From assembly GCF_004770895.1 (NCBI RefSeq), contig NZ_RQHS01000016.1:124001-188000 (forward strand): DNA of 64,000 nt, read 5' to 3'. Origin of the DNA: Leptospira dzoumogneensis. Lineage in GTDB: Bacteria; Spirochaetota; Leptospiria; Leptospirales; Leptospiraceae. The notes below the pieces were generated by a model. That model was not told the DNA's origin and searched no databases. It saw only the letters and a program-made list of their open reading frames with translations. The translations under genes and the position numbers were made by a program. Below are positions 20,636 to 29,569 of this stretch, piece after piece (the first letter of the stretch is position 1; each line of letters starts with the position of its first letter).

Positions 20636-21448
20636 ATGCACCGTTTTCTTTTAGGACTGATCCAATTAAACAGCGGAACCGATGTGGATCTAAATCTGCA
20701 AAAATGCGAGAACTTCATTCGTGAGGCTGCTTCCGAAGGTGCAAAGCTGATCGGTCTTCCCGAAAATTTTCCTTTTTTAGGTTCCGAAAAGGAGAAGTTG
20801 GAAAGAGCGGAAGAGATCAAGACTAAGACGATAGATCTTCTCTCGGATATATCAAAAAAACTGAATATAACTATCCTTGCCGGCGGATTTCCGAACCCGG
20901 CACCGAACGGAAAAGTTTTTAATACTTCTATCATTTTCGGGCCGGATGGAAAAGAAAAATTCGAATATCATAAAATCCATTTATTTGATACGGATCCTGG
21001 AGACGGGATAGAATATAGGGAATCCAGAACCGTGGAATCCGGCCATATCATTCCGGAAACGTACAAAAGTCCTGAACTTGGAAATATTTCCTCAGTGATC
21101 TGTTATGATCTTCGTTTTCCCGAATTGTTTCGCGAAATTATGAAGAAGGATGCGGAAATGATCTTTGTTCCTTCCGCATTCACTAAGATCACTGGACTTG
21201 CACATTGGGAAGTTTTGTTAAGAGCAAGAGCGATCGAAAACCAATGTTTTATATTTGCACCCGCACAGACTGGAACTCATTTAAAAGGAAGAGAAACTTA
21301 CGGACATTCTCTTGTGGTTGATCCTTGGGGAAATATTCTAGGAGATGCAGGAGAAGGAGAAAAAATCCTTTTAACTGAGATTGATTTGGAAGAAGTGCAG
21401 GCAGTCCGTAAAAAAATACCTGCACTCAAACATAGACGAAATATATAA
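20636..21448 (+). CDS. Carbon-nitrogen hydrolase, Nit1/Nit2-like
   Basis: 270 residues from the ATG at 20636; upstream in-frame codons back to 20510 lack family similarity and would overlap the divergent gene. The nitrilase-superfamily triad is visible: E43 (LPENFPFLG), K113 (YHKIHLFD) and C156 (SSVICYDLRFPELFR). The DTDPGDGIEYRES segment and GHSLVVDPWGNILGD are typical of the Nit branch, whose members remove deaminated glutathione or act as omega-amidase. Cytoplasmic. Confidence 0.92.
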   Translation: MHRFLLGLIQLNSGTDVDLNLQKCENFIREAASEGAKLIGLPENFPFLGSEKEKLERAEEIKTKTIDLLSDISKKLNITILAGGFPNPAPNGKVFNTSIIFGPDGKEKFEYHKIHLFDTDPGDGIEYRESRTVESGHIIPETYKSPELGNISSVICYDLRFPELFREIMKKDAEMIFVPSAFTKITGLAHWEVLLRARAIENQCFIFAPAQTGTHLKGRETYGHSLVVDPWGNILGDAGEGEKILLTEIDLEEVQAVRKKIPALKHRRNI

Positions 21449-21451
21449 AAT

Positions 21452-22417
21452 CTATTCAGTCCACTTAGGATATAATCCCAAACGATCAATCGCTTCTCCG
21501 TCATGAGCAGGAACAATATCCAAATTAGGATAAGCTTTTAAAAGAGAATGTACTCTGTATATTTCCTTTCCGACTAGCTCTTGGTCTCTGTCCACAATGG
21601 ATCTAAGCAATCTGGTCCTATGAGAAGGAAGTTCGAAACCTTCTCTTGCCCAGGTAATATCTCCCGTAAAAAAGAATCTTTTTCCGGAAGGCAAATTCAG
21701 GAACATCCCGATATCTCCCGCAGTATGACCTTCCATAGGAACAAATACCACGGAACCATCCCCGAACCAATCCAGACTTTTGGGATAATTCTCATAAGGT
21801 TTGGATATAAATCCCAAATTCTTCCATATTATGTTTTCTGAATCTAGTTGTTTTGGTAAATAGCCCTTCTCCACTCCGAATTCTTGCAGATGTTTTCTGC
21901 CTTCTTCCGTGGACCAGATCTTGGCTTTAGGAAAATCTTCTACACCACCTGCGTGGTCCCAATGCAAATGAGAGAGAATGATATCCCCGATCTTCTCCGC
22001 ATCAATCCCGTTTACCTTCAACTGAGAGACCAAAGGATTTGGATTTTGGTAAGCAACCATAGGTTTTACATAAAATCTATGGTCTTTATATTGTTCCTGG
22101 ATCTGGGTCCCGAGACCTGAATCGAACAAAAAAGTCCCTTTGGGATGTTCCACAAATACAACACTATGATAGATCTGCTTTCTGTGGAATAAAGGACCAC
22201 CTTCGAATATGAATGCGGAAGATGCCTTCTTCTCCCCTGTTTTAAAGATCGTAAATTTGAGTTTGGTCAATCCGGAAGGATTTTCCAATCTAGGATCCTT
22301 GGATAATTTTTCCAACTCGGGAACTTCCGAAACTGCTAGTTTAGGAATTCCTAATGCAGTGCAGAATACTAAAAGTAAAACGGCGAGTATCGCCAAAAAA
22401 GTAATTTTAAGTTTCAT
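21452..22417 (-). CDS. Metallo-beta-lactamase-fold hydrolase, exported
   Basis: 321 residues with an N-terminal hydrophobic signal or anchor (residues ~4-22). The metal site is intact: ILSHLHWDHAGGVEDFP (HxHxDH), a later GHTAGDIGMF and FTGDITW, and a final AHDGEA. The pattern resembles lactonase-like MBL enzymes (AHL lactonase/AttM branch), usually cytoplasmic, so export here is notable. It starts 2 bases after the TetR stop, so the TetR protein probably controls it. Confidence 0.88.
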   Translation of the reverse strand: MKLKITFLAILAVLLLVFCTALGIPKLAVSEVPELEKLSKDPRLENPSGLTKLKFTIFKTGEKKASSAFIFEGGPLFHRKQIYHSVVFVEHPKGTFLFDSGLGTQIQEQYKDHRFYVKPMVAYQNPNPLVSQLKVNGIDAEKIGDIILSHLHWDHAGGVEDFPKAKIWSTEEGRKHLQEFGVEKGYLPKQLDSENIIWKNLGFISKPYENYPKSLDWFGDGSVVFVPMEGHTAGDIGMFLNLPSGKRFFFTGDITWAREGFELPSHRTRLLRSIVDRDQELVGKEIYRVHSLLKAYPNLDIVPAHDGEAIDRLGLYPKWTE

Positions 22418-22419
22418 AA

Positions 22420-23001
22420 TTATTTCTCCGAAACGAGAAGTTTTGCCGTTTTAGAAGCGGATCGTATCGCGTTCGTATTTCGGCTTGTCCTGGAAATCAG
22501 AATGGCTCCTTCCAATAAGGAAAGAATGCCTACTGCAAGTTCTGAAGACTTGTTCTCCTCGAATCCGTTCTTCCGGAAAAACGAATCCAATATGGAGATC
22601 CAATCTTGGAAAACCGCAGCGCAGGTAGAGTTCACTAAAGAAGGTTCCGAGGCGGTCTCGGAAGCGGTGGTCATGATCGGGCAACCCTTGGAAAAACCGG
22701 AGGATACAAGTCTGTATTCCAAAACAGAAAATATCCTTTGGATCCCGGCCGGAACAGATTTGGCGGAATCCAAACCCGCCTTCAATTCCTTGGCCAATTC
22801 GTTGCCGGATACCAAGAGAGCTAAGGAAGCCAATTCTTCCTTCCCGCCGGGAAAATGGAAATAGATGGATCCTTTGGGGGTTTTTGCGTCTTCTACGATA
22901 TCGTTTAACCCGGTTCCCGCATATCCCCCGATTTCCAAACGTTCCGCCATGGCGCGGACCATCTTTTCCTTAGCGATTTCTCCCTTCTGACCCATAAACA
23001 C
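22420..23001 (-). CDS. TetR family regulator, LmrA/YxaF-like
   Basis: 193 residues. The helix-turn-helix runs through MVRAMAERLEIGGYAGTGLN and DIVEDAKTPKGSIYFHFPGG, the KGSIYFHFPGGKEEL form typical of the LmrA/YxaF group. The C-terminal part has KGCPIMTTASE, also typical of that group. It is the first gene of a two-gene unit with the MBL-fold hydrolase. A GACCGGTC palindrome lies 20 bases upstream of its start and is a good autoregulatory operator candidate. Confidence 0.88.
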   Translation of the reverse strand: MFMGQKGEIAKEKMVRAMAERLEIGGYAGTGLNDIVEDAKTPKGSIYFHFPGGKEELASLALLVSGNELAKELKAGLDSAKSVPAGIQRIFSVLEYRLVSSGFSKGCPIMTTASETASEPSLVNSTCAAVFQDWISILDSFFRKNGFEENKSSELAVGILSLLEGAILISRTSRNTNAIRSASKTAKLLVSEK

Positions 23002-23020
23002 TTTGAATCAAATAAAAATA

Positions 23021-23028
23021 GACCGGTC
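23021..23028 (-). promoter_or_regulatory. GACCGGTC operator-like palindrome
   Basis: An exact palindrome in ATAGACCGGTCAAC, 20 bases upstream of the TetR gene. LmrA/YxaF-type repressors bind GACC/GGTC-like half-sites, so this fits autoregulation. The match is short. Confidence 0.5.
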
Positions 23029-23114
23029 AACATATTTTTTAGATCGTAAAATCGGATTTTGGATAAAAGTAGAAGGTCCGGGACATTCTTCCTTTCAGAG
23101 GGATCTAAAGATTT

Positions 23115-24728
23115 TTAGGATTTGCCTTCCAGAATTCCGGCCATATGCTCCCGGACTTCTATGATCAATTCTTCTTTGAGTTTTTGTTTGATTGCACTGA
23201 TCTTCTCTTCGAATTTCAGTTTTTCGCCCATTTGGTGGTATTGGATATCTCCCAATTCTCTGAAAACATGAGTCAGCATATTTCCTTTAAATCCTAAGAA
23301 AAAGGCCAACCTTCTATACCAAGGAAATGTATGAGCCAGGCAATTATAACCCACGTTCCGGAAATCTTCCGCGGTAGATTCGTCGGAGAGCAAAGGAAGA
23401 AGTTTGTCCTTATTTTTGAATAACATCAATAGAAAGCTCAGGCAGGTCATATTATAAAATGCGAATTTTTCGGATAATTCTCTGAGCATATTTTTGACGA
23501 GAGGTTTATCCCAAGGGCAGATAAACAATTCAGGACCATCCGGACCATAATAGATGCAGCTCAATAAAGTGGGATCATGTTGGACCGACTTAATAACTTC
23601 AGAATCGAATGGCAGGTCCCTTCCGATAGACAATGACATATAACTTGCCATTGCACCTTTTCCACTCAGTACCACTTTTTTGAGCCCATTCTCCACACTC
23701 TTCTCTCTGGCTCCCTTCAGGAACATATCGCTTTCGAGGGACTTTTGAGTGATCACCCTGGACAAACGAAAAAAATCAGAATAAGCTCCTTTGTTCCCGG
23801 AGAGTTGGGTCAGCTTTGCAAATTCTTCCGAGTAAATTGATTTTCGGATCAATAAAGGATCGTTATTCAATAAGCCGGATTCGTCGGAAAGAATGGTTTC
23901 TCGAATTGAGATGAGTTGCTCTGCAAGTTTAGGATTTTCAGTAACTAGTTTAGGGATCACCTTTTTTTCGTATAATTCGGATATTTGGGTAAATAATGTG
24001 TCCGCATCCTGGTCCGGAACATGTATATAACCGCAGGTTGAAGTCCTGGTGAGGATCTCTTCTTCCTGTATAAAGGAATGAATGAGCTTATAATAATCAT
24101 CCAGCAAATCCTTATGCATTAAGTTTTTATGATATATTTTTCCTAATAATTCTTTAGCCTTGTCTACGTAAGCGTATTTAAAGTGGGGAGTATTTCCCTC
24201 GGATAAAGAATACAATACTTCGTTCAGGACGATCTCTCTGTCATTTTGAGTGGTAATTTCGAAATTTCGGATCGTTCCCGCTGATTTTCGGGCGATTTGG
24301 AAGAATATATCCCTTACAATTTCCGGACTTCCCTTTTTGGAGGATTTGGCACCCAATACATGAAGTAGTATCTCTAACTCTCCCGTATTCTTTTTGGCAT
24401 AAATCCTGGGAACAACCAATAACAAACCCTTAGATATCAATTCCGATATTTCCTCCACAAACTTGTAATCTAGTTCAGCGATTGCAGGATATGCAGGAAG
24501 TTTGCCTGAATTTAAACCTTCGCTGTTCGTAGACTCTCCTGCTATTAATAAAAGCCTTTCCATCTCAGGGCTAAAATAAGGCCTTTCATCGTTAGGATAA
24601 GAATCTTTGGATTTGATCTGTAAATATACCGGCCTGAAAGAAGCGAATTTACCGAACTCAGTGCTTTGTTGATTTTGTTGATCAGATATACTCATTGTTG
24701 CCATTGGATCATCCCGAAAGTTTATCAA
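23115..24728 (-). CDS. Large conserved hypothetical protein
   Basis: 537 residues, not recognised. The first ~20 residues are Gln/Ser-rich with further Met codons at 9 and 12, so the start is uncertain. It looks soluble and helical; a stretch near residue 200 (DLLDDYYKLIHSFIQEEEIL) and the Lys/Glu-rich end may form coiled coils. A short hydrophobic part (MTCLSFLLMLF, near 430) is more likely core than membrane. No signal peptide, Cys cluster or catalytic motif stands out. It is a single gene with an AT-rich 200-base upstream region. Confidence 0.65.
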   Translation of the reverse strand: MINFRDDPMATMSISDQQNQQSTEFGKFASFRPVYLQIKSKDSYPNDERPYFSPEMERLLLIAGESTNSEGLNSGKLPAYPAIAELDYKFVEEISELISKGLLLVVPRIYAKKNTGELEILLHVLGAKSSKKGSPEIVRDIFFQIARKSAGTIRNFEITTQNDREIVLNEVLYSLSEGNTPHFKYAYVDKAKELLGKIYHKNLMHKDLLDDYYKLIHSFIQEEEILTRTSTCGYIHVPDQDADTLFTQISELYEKKVIPKLVTENPKLAEQLISIRETILSDESGLLNNDPLLIRKSIYSEEFAKLTQLSGNKGAYSDFFRLSRVITQKSLESDMFLKGAREKSVENGLKKVVLSGKGAMASYMSLSIGRDLPFDSEVIKSVQHDPTLLSCIYYGPDGPELFICPWDKPLVKNMLRELSEKFAFYNMTCLSFLLMLFKNKDKLLPLLSDESTAEDFRNVGYNCLAHTFPWYRRLAFFLGFKGNMLTHVFRELGDIQYHQMGEKLKFEEKISAIKQKLKEELIIEVREHMAGILEGKS

Positions 24729-24957
24729 TAATTTTCTTCCTAAATTATAAAGACGAAAATAACGCGGAAATTATTCGGAATTTTAGGATAGTATAATAGA
24801 TTAAAATTTCTTTATGTTAAGTAAAATTTTATAAGCGTTCCAAAATTAATTCCAACACACTATTCTTACTAAAAAGCTATGTCTTATTATATTTTTTGAA
24901 TGAATATAGTATACTTATTCTGCTTGCTATACATCCGTGCGGTTACAATATCTCCCC

Positions 24958-25497
24958 ATGATACAACATCCTTGGCACGAGGCCAGTCCCGGCCCAAATC
25001 CTCCTCACGAAGTTCATGCACTTGTGGAAATTCCTTCCGGAAGTAAGGCCAAGTTCGAAGTAGATAAGGACTCCGGCCTCATCAAGCTGGATCGGGTACT
25101 TTTTGCTTCCGCTCATTATCCTGCTCATTACGGTTTTATTCCCCAAACTCTGGGAGATGATAAGGATCCTTTGGATATTTTAGTTCTTTGTTCGGAAGAA
25201 GTTCCCCCGCTTTGTTTGGTACCTGCAAGAGTGGTCGGGGTAATGAGAATGATAGACAGGGGAGAAGGTGACGAAAAGATCCTGGCTGTCGCCTCGGGTG
25301 ATAGAAGTTTTGACGGGATAGAACATGTCTCTCAACTTCCGAATTCATTTAGAGCGGAGTTGACCCACTTCTTCTCCGTTTATAAACAATTAGAAAAGAA
25401 AGAAGTACGAGTAGAAGAGCCGGAAGGCCCCGAGGTAGCAAAAGAGCTGATCCTCAGAGCATTAGATTTTTATAAACAGAAGTTCCCTAAAATATAA
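24958..25497 (+). CDS. ppa: Inorganic pyrophosphatase, family I
   Basis: 179 residues from the ATG at 24958; a GTG at 24937 would add seven residues without family similarity. It hydrolyses pyrophosphate to phosphate in the cytoplasm. The signature DKDPLDILVL supplies the metal-binding Asp residues; HALVEIPSGSKAKFEVDK carries the conserved Glu and Lys, and HYPAHYGFIPQTLGDD the catalytic Tyr region. It is convergent with the cyclase gene, two bases between stops. The length matches bacterial family I enzymes. Confidence 0.93.
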   Translation: MIQHPWHEASPGPNPPHEVHALVEIPSGSKAKFEVDKDSGLIKLDRVLFASAHYPAHYGFIPQTLGDDKDPLDILVLCSEEVPPLCLVPARVVGVMRMIDRGEGDEKILAVASGDRSFDGIEHVSQLPNSFRAELTHFFSVYKQLEKKEVRVEEPEGPEVAKELILRALDFYKQKFPKI

Positions 25498-25499
25498 GA

Positions 25500-27407
25500 T
25501 CAGCCCAAGACCTCGTATACTTCGCTGGACTTGGATTTTCCTTTTACTTTTACTTTGCCTAATTTTTTAAAGGAATACTTTCTGCGATTCTTCAACTTGC
25601 GGTATGTACTTTCGCTGAGTAGAAGGTTCGCATGAAACTCCTTGGTCAATCCTTCGATACGAGAAGCAAGATTGACCGCATCGGAGATCACTGTCCCATC
25701 CATTCTTTCTTCTTCCCCGATTGTTCCTAACATCAATGTTCCAGTATGAAGTCCGATGCCGATTTGTATAGGTTCATAATGTCGATCCGCTCTGGATTGG
25801 TTTAGGCTTTCTAATTCTCTGAGCATTTCCATTGCAGCATCCAAGGCTTGATCGGGTAAACTTGGAAAGAGTGCCATAATTCCATCACCCAGATACTTAT
25901 CTATGAACCCGCCGTGTTTGCGGATAATCGGTCCCATTTTTCTCATATAAGAATTTAAGAAGTCGAAATTATCTTTTGGAGTCATCTTCTCCGAAAGTTG
26001 GGTAAAGGATCTGATATCAGAAAATAGGATGGTCATTTCTCTTTGGACCTGATCTCCTAAACCGATCTCGGTAATATCACTCTTATTCAAAAATTTCAAA
26101 AATGCCAAAGGAACAAATCTACTATAGGCTTTGTTCACTTCTAATAAATTATCCGATAAACGTTCTATGTATAAGAATGCCTGGGAAAACCGGAAGGAGA
26201 GCAGATAAGACTGGACGAATATGAAAACGAATAATCCTAAAGGAAGATAATATCCCGTATTGATAACTGCCTGAGAATACAAACTATCATTGATAGCGGC
26301 CGCGGTTAATGCGATCATTCCTGCGATCGCCATCAAGGAACCTTCCGCTCCATTCCTTACCAAACGAACTAATACGAAGAAGATCCATAATATTGCAAAA
26401 ATCAAACATACTTGGAAAGGGATCAGAGTATGGGTATAAATACTCGCAGGAGTGACCACCACTATCGTGGATACTATCAGATTAAATCCGATGAAAAACT
26501 TTCTTAACTTAGCGGAGAATGAATGAGGATATAATGCATCCAGATAATAAACGAAAAACGGAACGGCCAAGTAGAAAGAAATATATTCCAGTTTATTAAA
26601 AAATTCCCAAGGTAGATGAGGAAATTTTTGGATCAGGAATCTTTCTCCGGTAACAAAGATCCTAAGACAGATGCTCGCGCAGAATGCTCCGAAGAACAAC
26701 CCGGTCATGTCCCTCCTTCTTAAGGAATACAGACCGAAATGGTATAATGCCATGATGATAATACTTCCGAACAAGAACATCTCGCTGAAAGAGCTATTGT
26801 CTCTGAAGTTCAGAAGGTCCGCTTCCGTTCCCATTCTAAGAGATTCCCAAAGTCCTCCCTTATAATGATCGAAATTAGAGATCTCTACTTGAAGTAACAT
26901 CTCCTTGTTCGGTTGTCCGATCGCAACATACAGAGGAAGATATTGAGGACGAGATGAGTTATTGTCCGGACCTACAACACCATTTCCCATGATCTTCTTC
27001 CCATCCAAATAGATAGAAGCGGCAGTTCCGGCGCCCTGGAAATGCATCATAAGCCTTCCTTGATTTTGACCAGGGATAATTTTTAAAGTATAAGTCCCAT
27101 ATCCGAAAGCCATCAAAGGATTCATTCCTTCTAGCTTAGGAATTTGATTCCAGTTACCCGGAATATTTACTACATGGATCGCTGCATCCTTTGGTCCAAG
27201 ATCAGGCCGAGAGACAGCAAGTTTCATCCATTGGAATTTCCACTCTCCATCCAATTTTACGATACCGTCTTCTGCGAAATTCCAATCTCTCAGATCCAAA
27301 ACTCCGTTCTCCGCAAGAGGGGAAATTTTAGAGGAACTTTTGCTTCTACAAGAGAATAACGTTAGTACCAGGAATAGTATGAGTGGAATAATTTTGAGAG
27401 ATTTCAT
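25500..27407 (-). CDS. 7TMR-DISM lipoprotein-type adenylate/guanylate cyclase
   Basis: About 635 residues from the ATG at 27407, which gives a lipoprotein signal ending LTLFSC; an upstream start at 27500 adds 31 residues with no signal character. Order: signal/lipobox, a periplasmic jelly-roll sensor (7TMR-DISMED2-like, LDGEWKFQWMKL), seven membrane spans (about 200-400), and a class III cyclase domain: MTILFSDIRSFTQLSEKM, FIDKYLGDGIMALFP and VISDAVNLASRIEGL. It probably senses an external carbohydrate-like ligand and makes a cyclic nucleotide. The gene at 37331 has the same sensor with a SpoIIE output. Confidence 0.9.
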   Translation of the reverse strand: MKSLKIIPLILFLVLTLFSCRSKSSSKISPLAENGVLDLRDWNFAEDGIVKLDGEWKFQWMKLAVSRPDLGPKDAAIHVVNIPGNWNQIPKLEGMNPLMAFGYGTYTLKIIPGQNQGRLMMHFQGAGTAASIYLDGKKIMGNGVVGPDNNSSRPQYLPLYVAIGQPNKEMLLQVEISNFDHYKGGLWESLRMGTEADLLNFRDNSSFSEMFLFGSIIIMALYHFGLYSLRRRDMTGLFFGAFCASICLRIFVTGERFLIQKFPHLPWEFFNKLEYISFYLAVPFFVYYLDALYPHSFSAKLRKFFIGFNLIVSTIVVVTPASIYTHTLIPFQVCLIFAILWIFFVLVRLVRNGAEGSLMAIAGMIALTAAAINDSLYSQAVINTGYYLPLGLFVFIFVQSYLLSFRFSQAFLYIERLSDNLLEVNKAYSRFVPLAFLKFLNKSDITEIGLGDQVQREMTILFSDIRSFTQLSEKMTPKDNFDFLNSYMRKMGPIIRKHGGFIDKYLGDGIMALFPSLPDQALDAAMEMLRELESLNQSRADRHYEPIQIGIGLHTGTLMLGTIGEEERMDGTVISDAVNLASRIEGLTKEFHANLLLSESTYRKLKNRRKYSFKKLGKVKVKGKSKSSEVYEVLG

Positions 27408-27606
27408 ATGATATCGATTTGAAATTGGACGACGATTCGCCTTTGTTTTCCTCAGATCGGAAGATGAATTTCCCGGCCCTTTTAGGGAAAGCGGGAGCAA
27501 TACTAATAAAATTCCGAAATCAATTAAATCAGAAATTTAGAAATTACGAGGGATTTTTGAAAAATTTTTCCGGCGAGAATCTATAACTCTCGTTCGATGA
27601 AAAAAA

Positions 27607-27636
27607 TCAGAGGTCTCCCGGATAGGTCCCCGGGAG
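27607..27636 (-). terminator. Probable terminator after the alpha/beta hydrolase gene
   Basis: CTCCCGG (27615-27621) and CCGGGAG (27630-27636) form an exact 7-bp stem; on the minus strand an eight-base gap is followed by a run of T (A-run at 27599-27606 on the plus strand). It lies just after the stop of the hydrolase. The gap before the T-run makes it less than ideal. Confidence 0.5.
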
Positions 27637-27645
27637 TTTTATAAG

Positions 27646-28467
27646 TTAGAATTTTTGTAAGAAGGTTTCCAATATATTGCGGAATTCTTCCGGTTGATCC
27701 AATTGCAGCCAGTGTCCAGCATTTGCAACCACAGTATGAGGAAATCCTAAATGAAGTCTATGTAATGCAAATTGATCATCGTTTTCAGATGTGACTATCG
27801 CAAGTTTCGGACCCACATATCTTTTTAAAGAATGGTTCGGATCATAATCCAATAATTCGGACGTGATCTTGATCACCATATCTTTAGGAGTTCTGGTTAA
27901 TTCTCCCATCAGCCTTTCTTTCACTTCCGATCTGGAATTTGCCAATAATTGTTCCCAATAGTCTTCGGTGGTTTGCACATACGCATCCGAATATAATGCA
28001 TTCTTGATCTGAGTGCGAATTGACTCGGGCAATTTTTTAGGATCACCATTGGAATCCACAAGAACAAGCCCGGCTACTCTACTTGGATTTTCACCTGCGT
28101 ATTGTAATGCTACACTTCCCCCCATACTATGACCTACGAGTACGAATCTTTGTAACCCCAGAAGATTGACAACTGTAGCTAGATCCTGTGCCATAGAAGA
28201 GATCCTATAATCTCCGTCTTTGGGAAATTCGGAATCTCCATGACCTCTAAGTTCTATTCGGACCACTCTTCTGCTTGGAATAAGAGATTCTTTGATCTCT
28301 TGCCAATGAGAAACATTCCCTCCGAAAGAATGGATAAACACCACAGGCATTCCGCCAAATCCTTCGTCCTTATAGGAAATTTTCCCTGTAGGGCCATGGA
28401 CGGATGTTTTGATAATTTCACCTTTACAAAGAACAATGCCAAAAACGGAAGTTGCTAAAGTAATCAT
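27646..28467 (-). CDS. Alpha/beta hydrolase, probably exported
   Basis: 273 residues. A short hydrophobic N-terminus (MITLATSVFGIVLC) suggests a signal peptide or lipoprotein. The nucleophile elbow is VGHSMGGSVALQYAG; the oxyanion region VFIHSFGGNVSHW, the Asp region and the final AGHWLQLDQPEEF with the catalytic His are typical of the haloperoxidase/esterase-like subgroup. Substrate unknown. It is divergent from the WYL regulator at 28532, and the palindrome between them suggests shared control. Confidence 0.88.
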   Translation of the reverse strand: MITLATSVFGIVLCKGEIIKTSVHGPTGKISYKDEGFGGMPVVFIHSFGGNVSHWQEIKESLIPSRRVVRIELRGHGDSEFPKDGDYRISSMAQDLATVVNLLGLQRFVLVGHSMGGSVALQYAGENPSRVAGLVLVDSNGDPKKLPESIRTQIKNALYSDAYVQTTEDYWEQLLANSRSEVKERLMGELTRTPKDMVIKITSELLDYDPNHSLKRYVGPKLAIVTSENDDQFALHRLHLGFPHTVVANAGHWLQLDQPEEFRNILETFLQKF

Positions 28468-28491
28468 AAAAACAAGTATACCAGAATATAC

Positions 28492-28508
28492 ATGACAAGT
28501 TCTGTCAT
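28492..28508. promoter_or_regulatory. ATGACAAGTTCTGTCAT operator between hydrolase and WYL genes
   Basis: A perfect 6-5-6 palindrome in the 64-base gap between two divergent genes, ending 23 bases before the WYL gene start. YafY-type WYL regulators often bind TGACA/TGTCA-like sites next to their own gene, and this one would control both directions. Assignment is inference from place and form. Confidence 0.65.
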
Positions 28509-28531
28509 ATTTAGAGATTTATACTAAATTT

Positions 28532-29482
28532 ATGAGAGCTGACAGGCTTCTAAATATTTTATTGCATCTGCAGGCAAAAGGAAGGACCACAGCAAAGGAA
28601 CTTTCTAAAAAATTAGAAATTTCAGAAAGAACCGTTCATAGGGATATGGAAGCTCTTTCTTCCGCTGGAATTCCAATTTATGCAGAGAGAGGGATCGGCG
28701 GAGGCTGGAGTTTAAGCGAGGGTTATAGGACAAACCTTACTGGTTTTAAAAAAGAAGAGGTGATCTCCCTGCTCTTGGTCCATTCTTCTCGTGTTTTAGA
28801 AGACTTAGGAAAGAAGAAGGATTTCGATTCTGCTTTCGTCAAACTCATGGCCTCTCTTCCTCCCGCTTATAGAAAGGATGCGGAAACTGCGAGACAAAGG
28901 ATCCATATAGACGGCCTAGGTTGGGGCCGCGCTATCAGAGAACTTCCACTTCTTCCTATATTACAAGACGCGGTTTGGGAAGAAAAAAAAGTAAAGATCA
29001 TCTATGAGAAAGAAGGTGGAAAACCGGAACCAAGGATCATAGAACCCTATGGACTCGTAGCTAAAGACACGATTTGGTATGTAGTCGCAAAACGTGGAAA
29101 AGAAATGAGAGTCTATCGTATCTCTCGTATCAAAGAAGCCGCAATAACCGCGGAAAGATTTGAAAGACCTAAAAAATTCGATCTAAGCAAATATTGGGAA
29201 GAATGGATCAAAGAATTCAAATCAAGAGTCCCTAAATATCTGATCAAAGTTAAGGTCACGGATGCCACTGCGGAACATATCAAAAGTCTTCCTTATATGA
29301 AATGCCTGAGCCAAAAACCTATGGCAAAAGGTTTTACAGAAATGGTAATCGATATGGAAACAAAAGAATGGGCGTTAGGAAGTATGCTTCAATACTGCGA
29401 TTCTGTTTTTGTTTTGGAACCTTTGGAATTACAGGAAGCAATTCGACATAAGGCCAAACAAATCCTGAAAATTTACGAATAA
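28532..29482 (+). CDS. YafY-type HTH and WYL domain regulator
   Basis: 316 residues. An N-terminal HTH_11-like winged helix (MRADRLLNILLHLQAKGRTTA, then KELSKKLEISERTVHRDMEA) is followed by a WYL domain in which RIIEPYGLVAKDTIWYVVAK carries the ligand region, and a WCX-like C-terminal extension. WYL domains bind small ligands, including nucleic acid fragments or c-di-GMP in some families. It is divergent from the exported hydrolase and probably controls it. Confidence 0.92.
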   Translation: MRADRLLNILLHLQAKGRTTAKELSKKLEISERTVHRDMEALSSAGIPIYAERGIGGGWSLSEGYRTNLTGFKKEEVISLLLVHSSRVLEDLGKKKDFDSAFVKLMASLPPAYRKDAETARQRIHIDGLGWGRAIRELPLLPILQDAVWEEKKVKIIYEKEGGKPEPRIIEPYGLVAKDTIWYVVAKRGKEMRVYRISRIKEAAITAERFERPKKFDLSKYWEEWIKEFKSRVPKYLIKVKVTDATAEHIKSLPYMKCLSQKPMAKGFTEMVIDMETKEWALGSMLQYCDSVFVLEPLELQEAIRHKAKQILKIYE

Positions 29483-29569
29483 AACTTATTATCCGTCCAA
29501 TTTATAGAAAGTCAGAAGAAGATTGATTTTCCCGTCAGATCCAAGATAATTTTTGAAACAAAATTTTGC

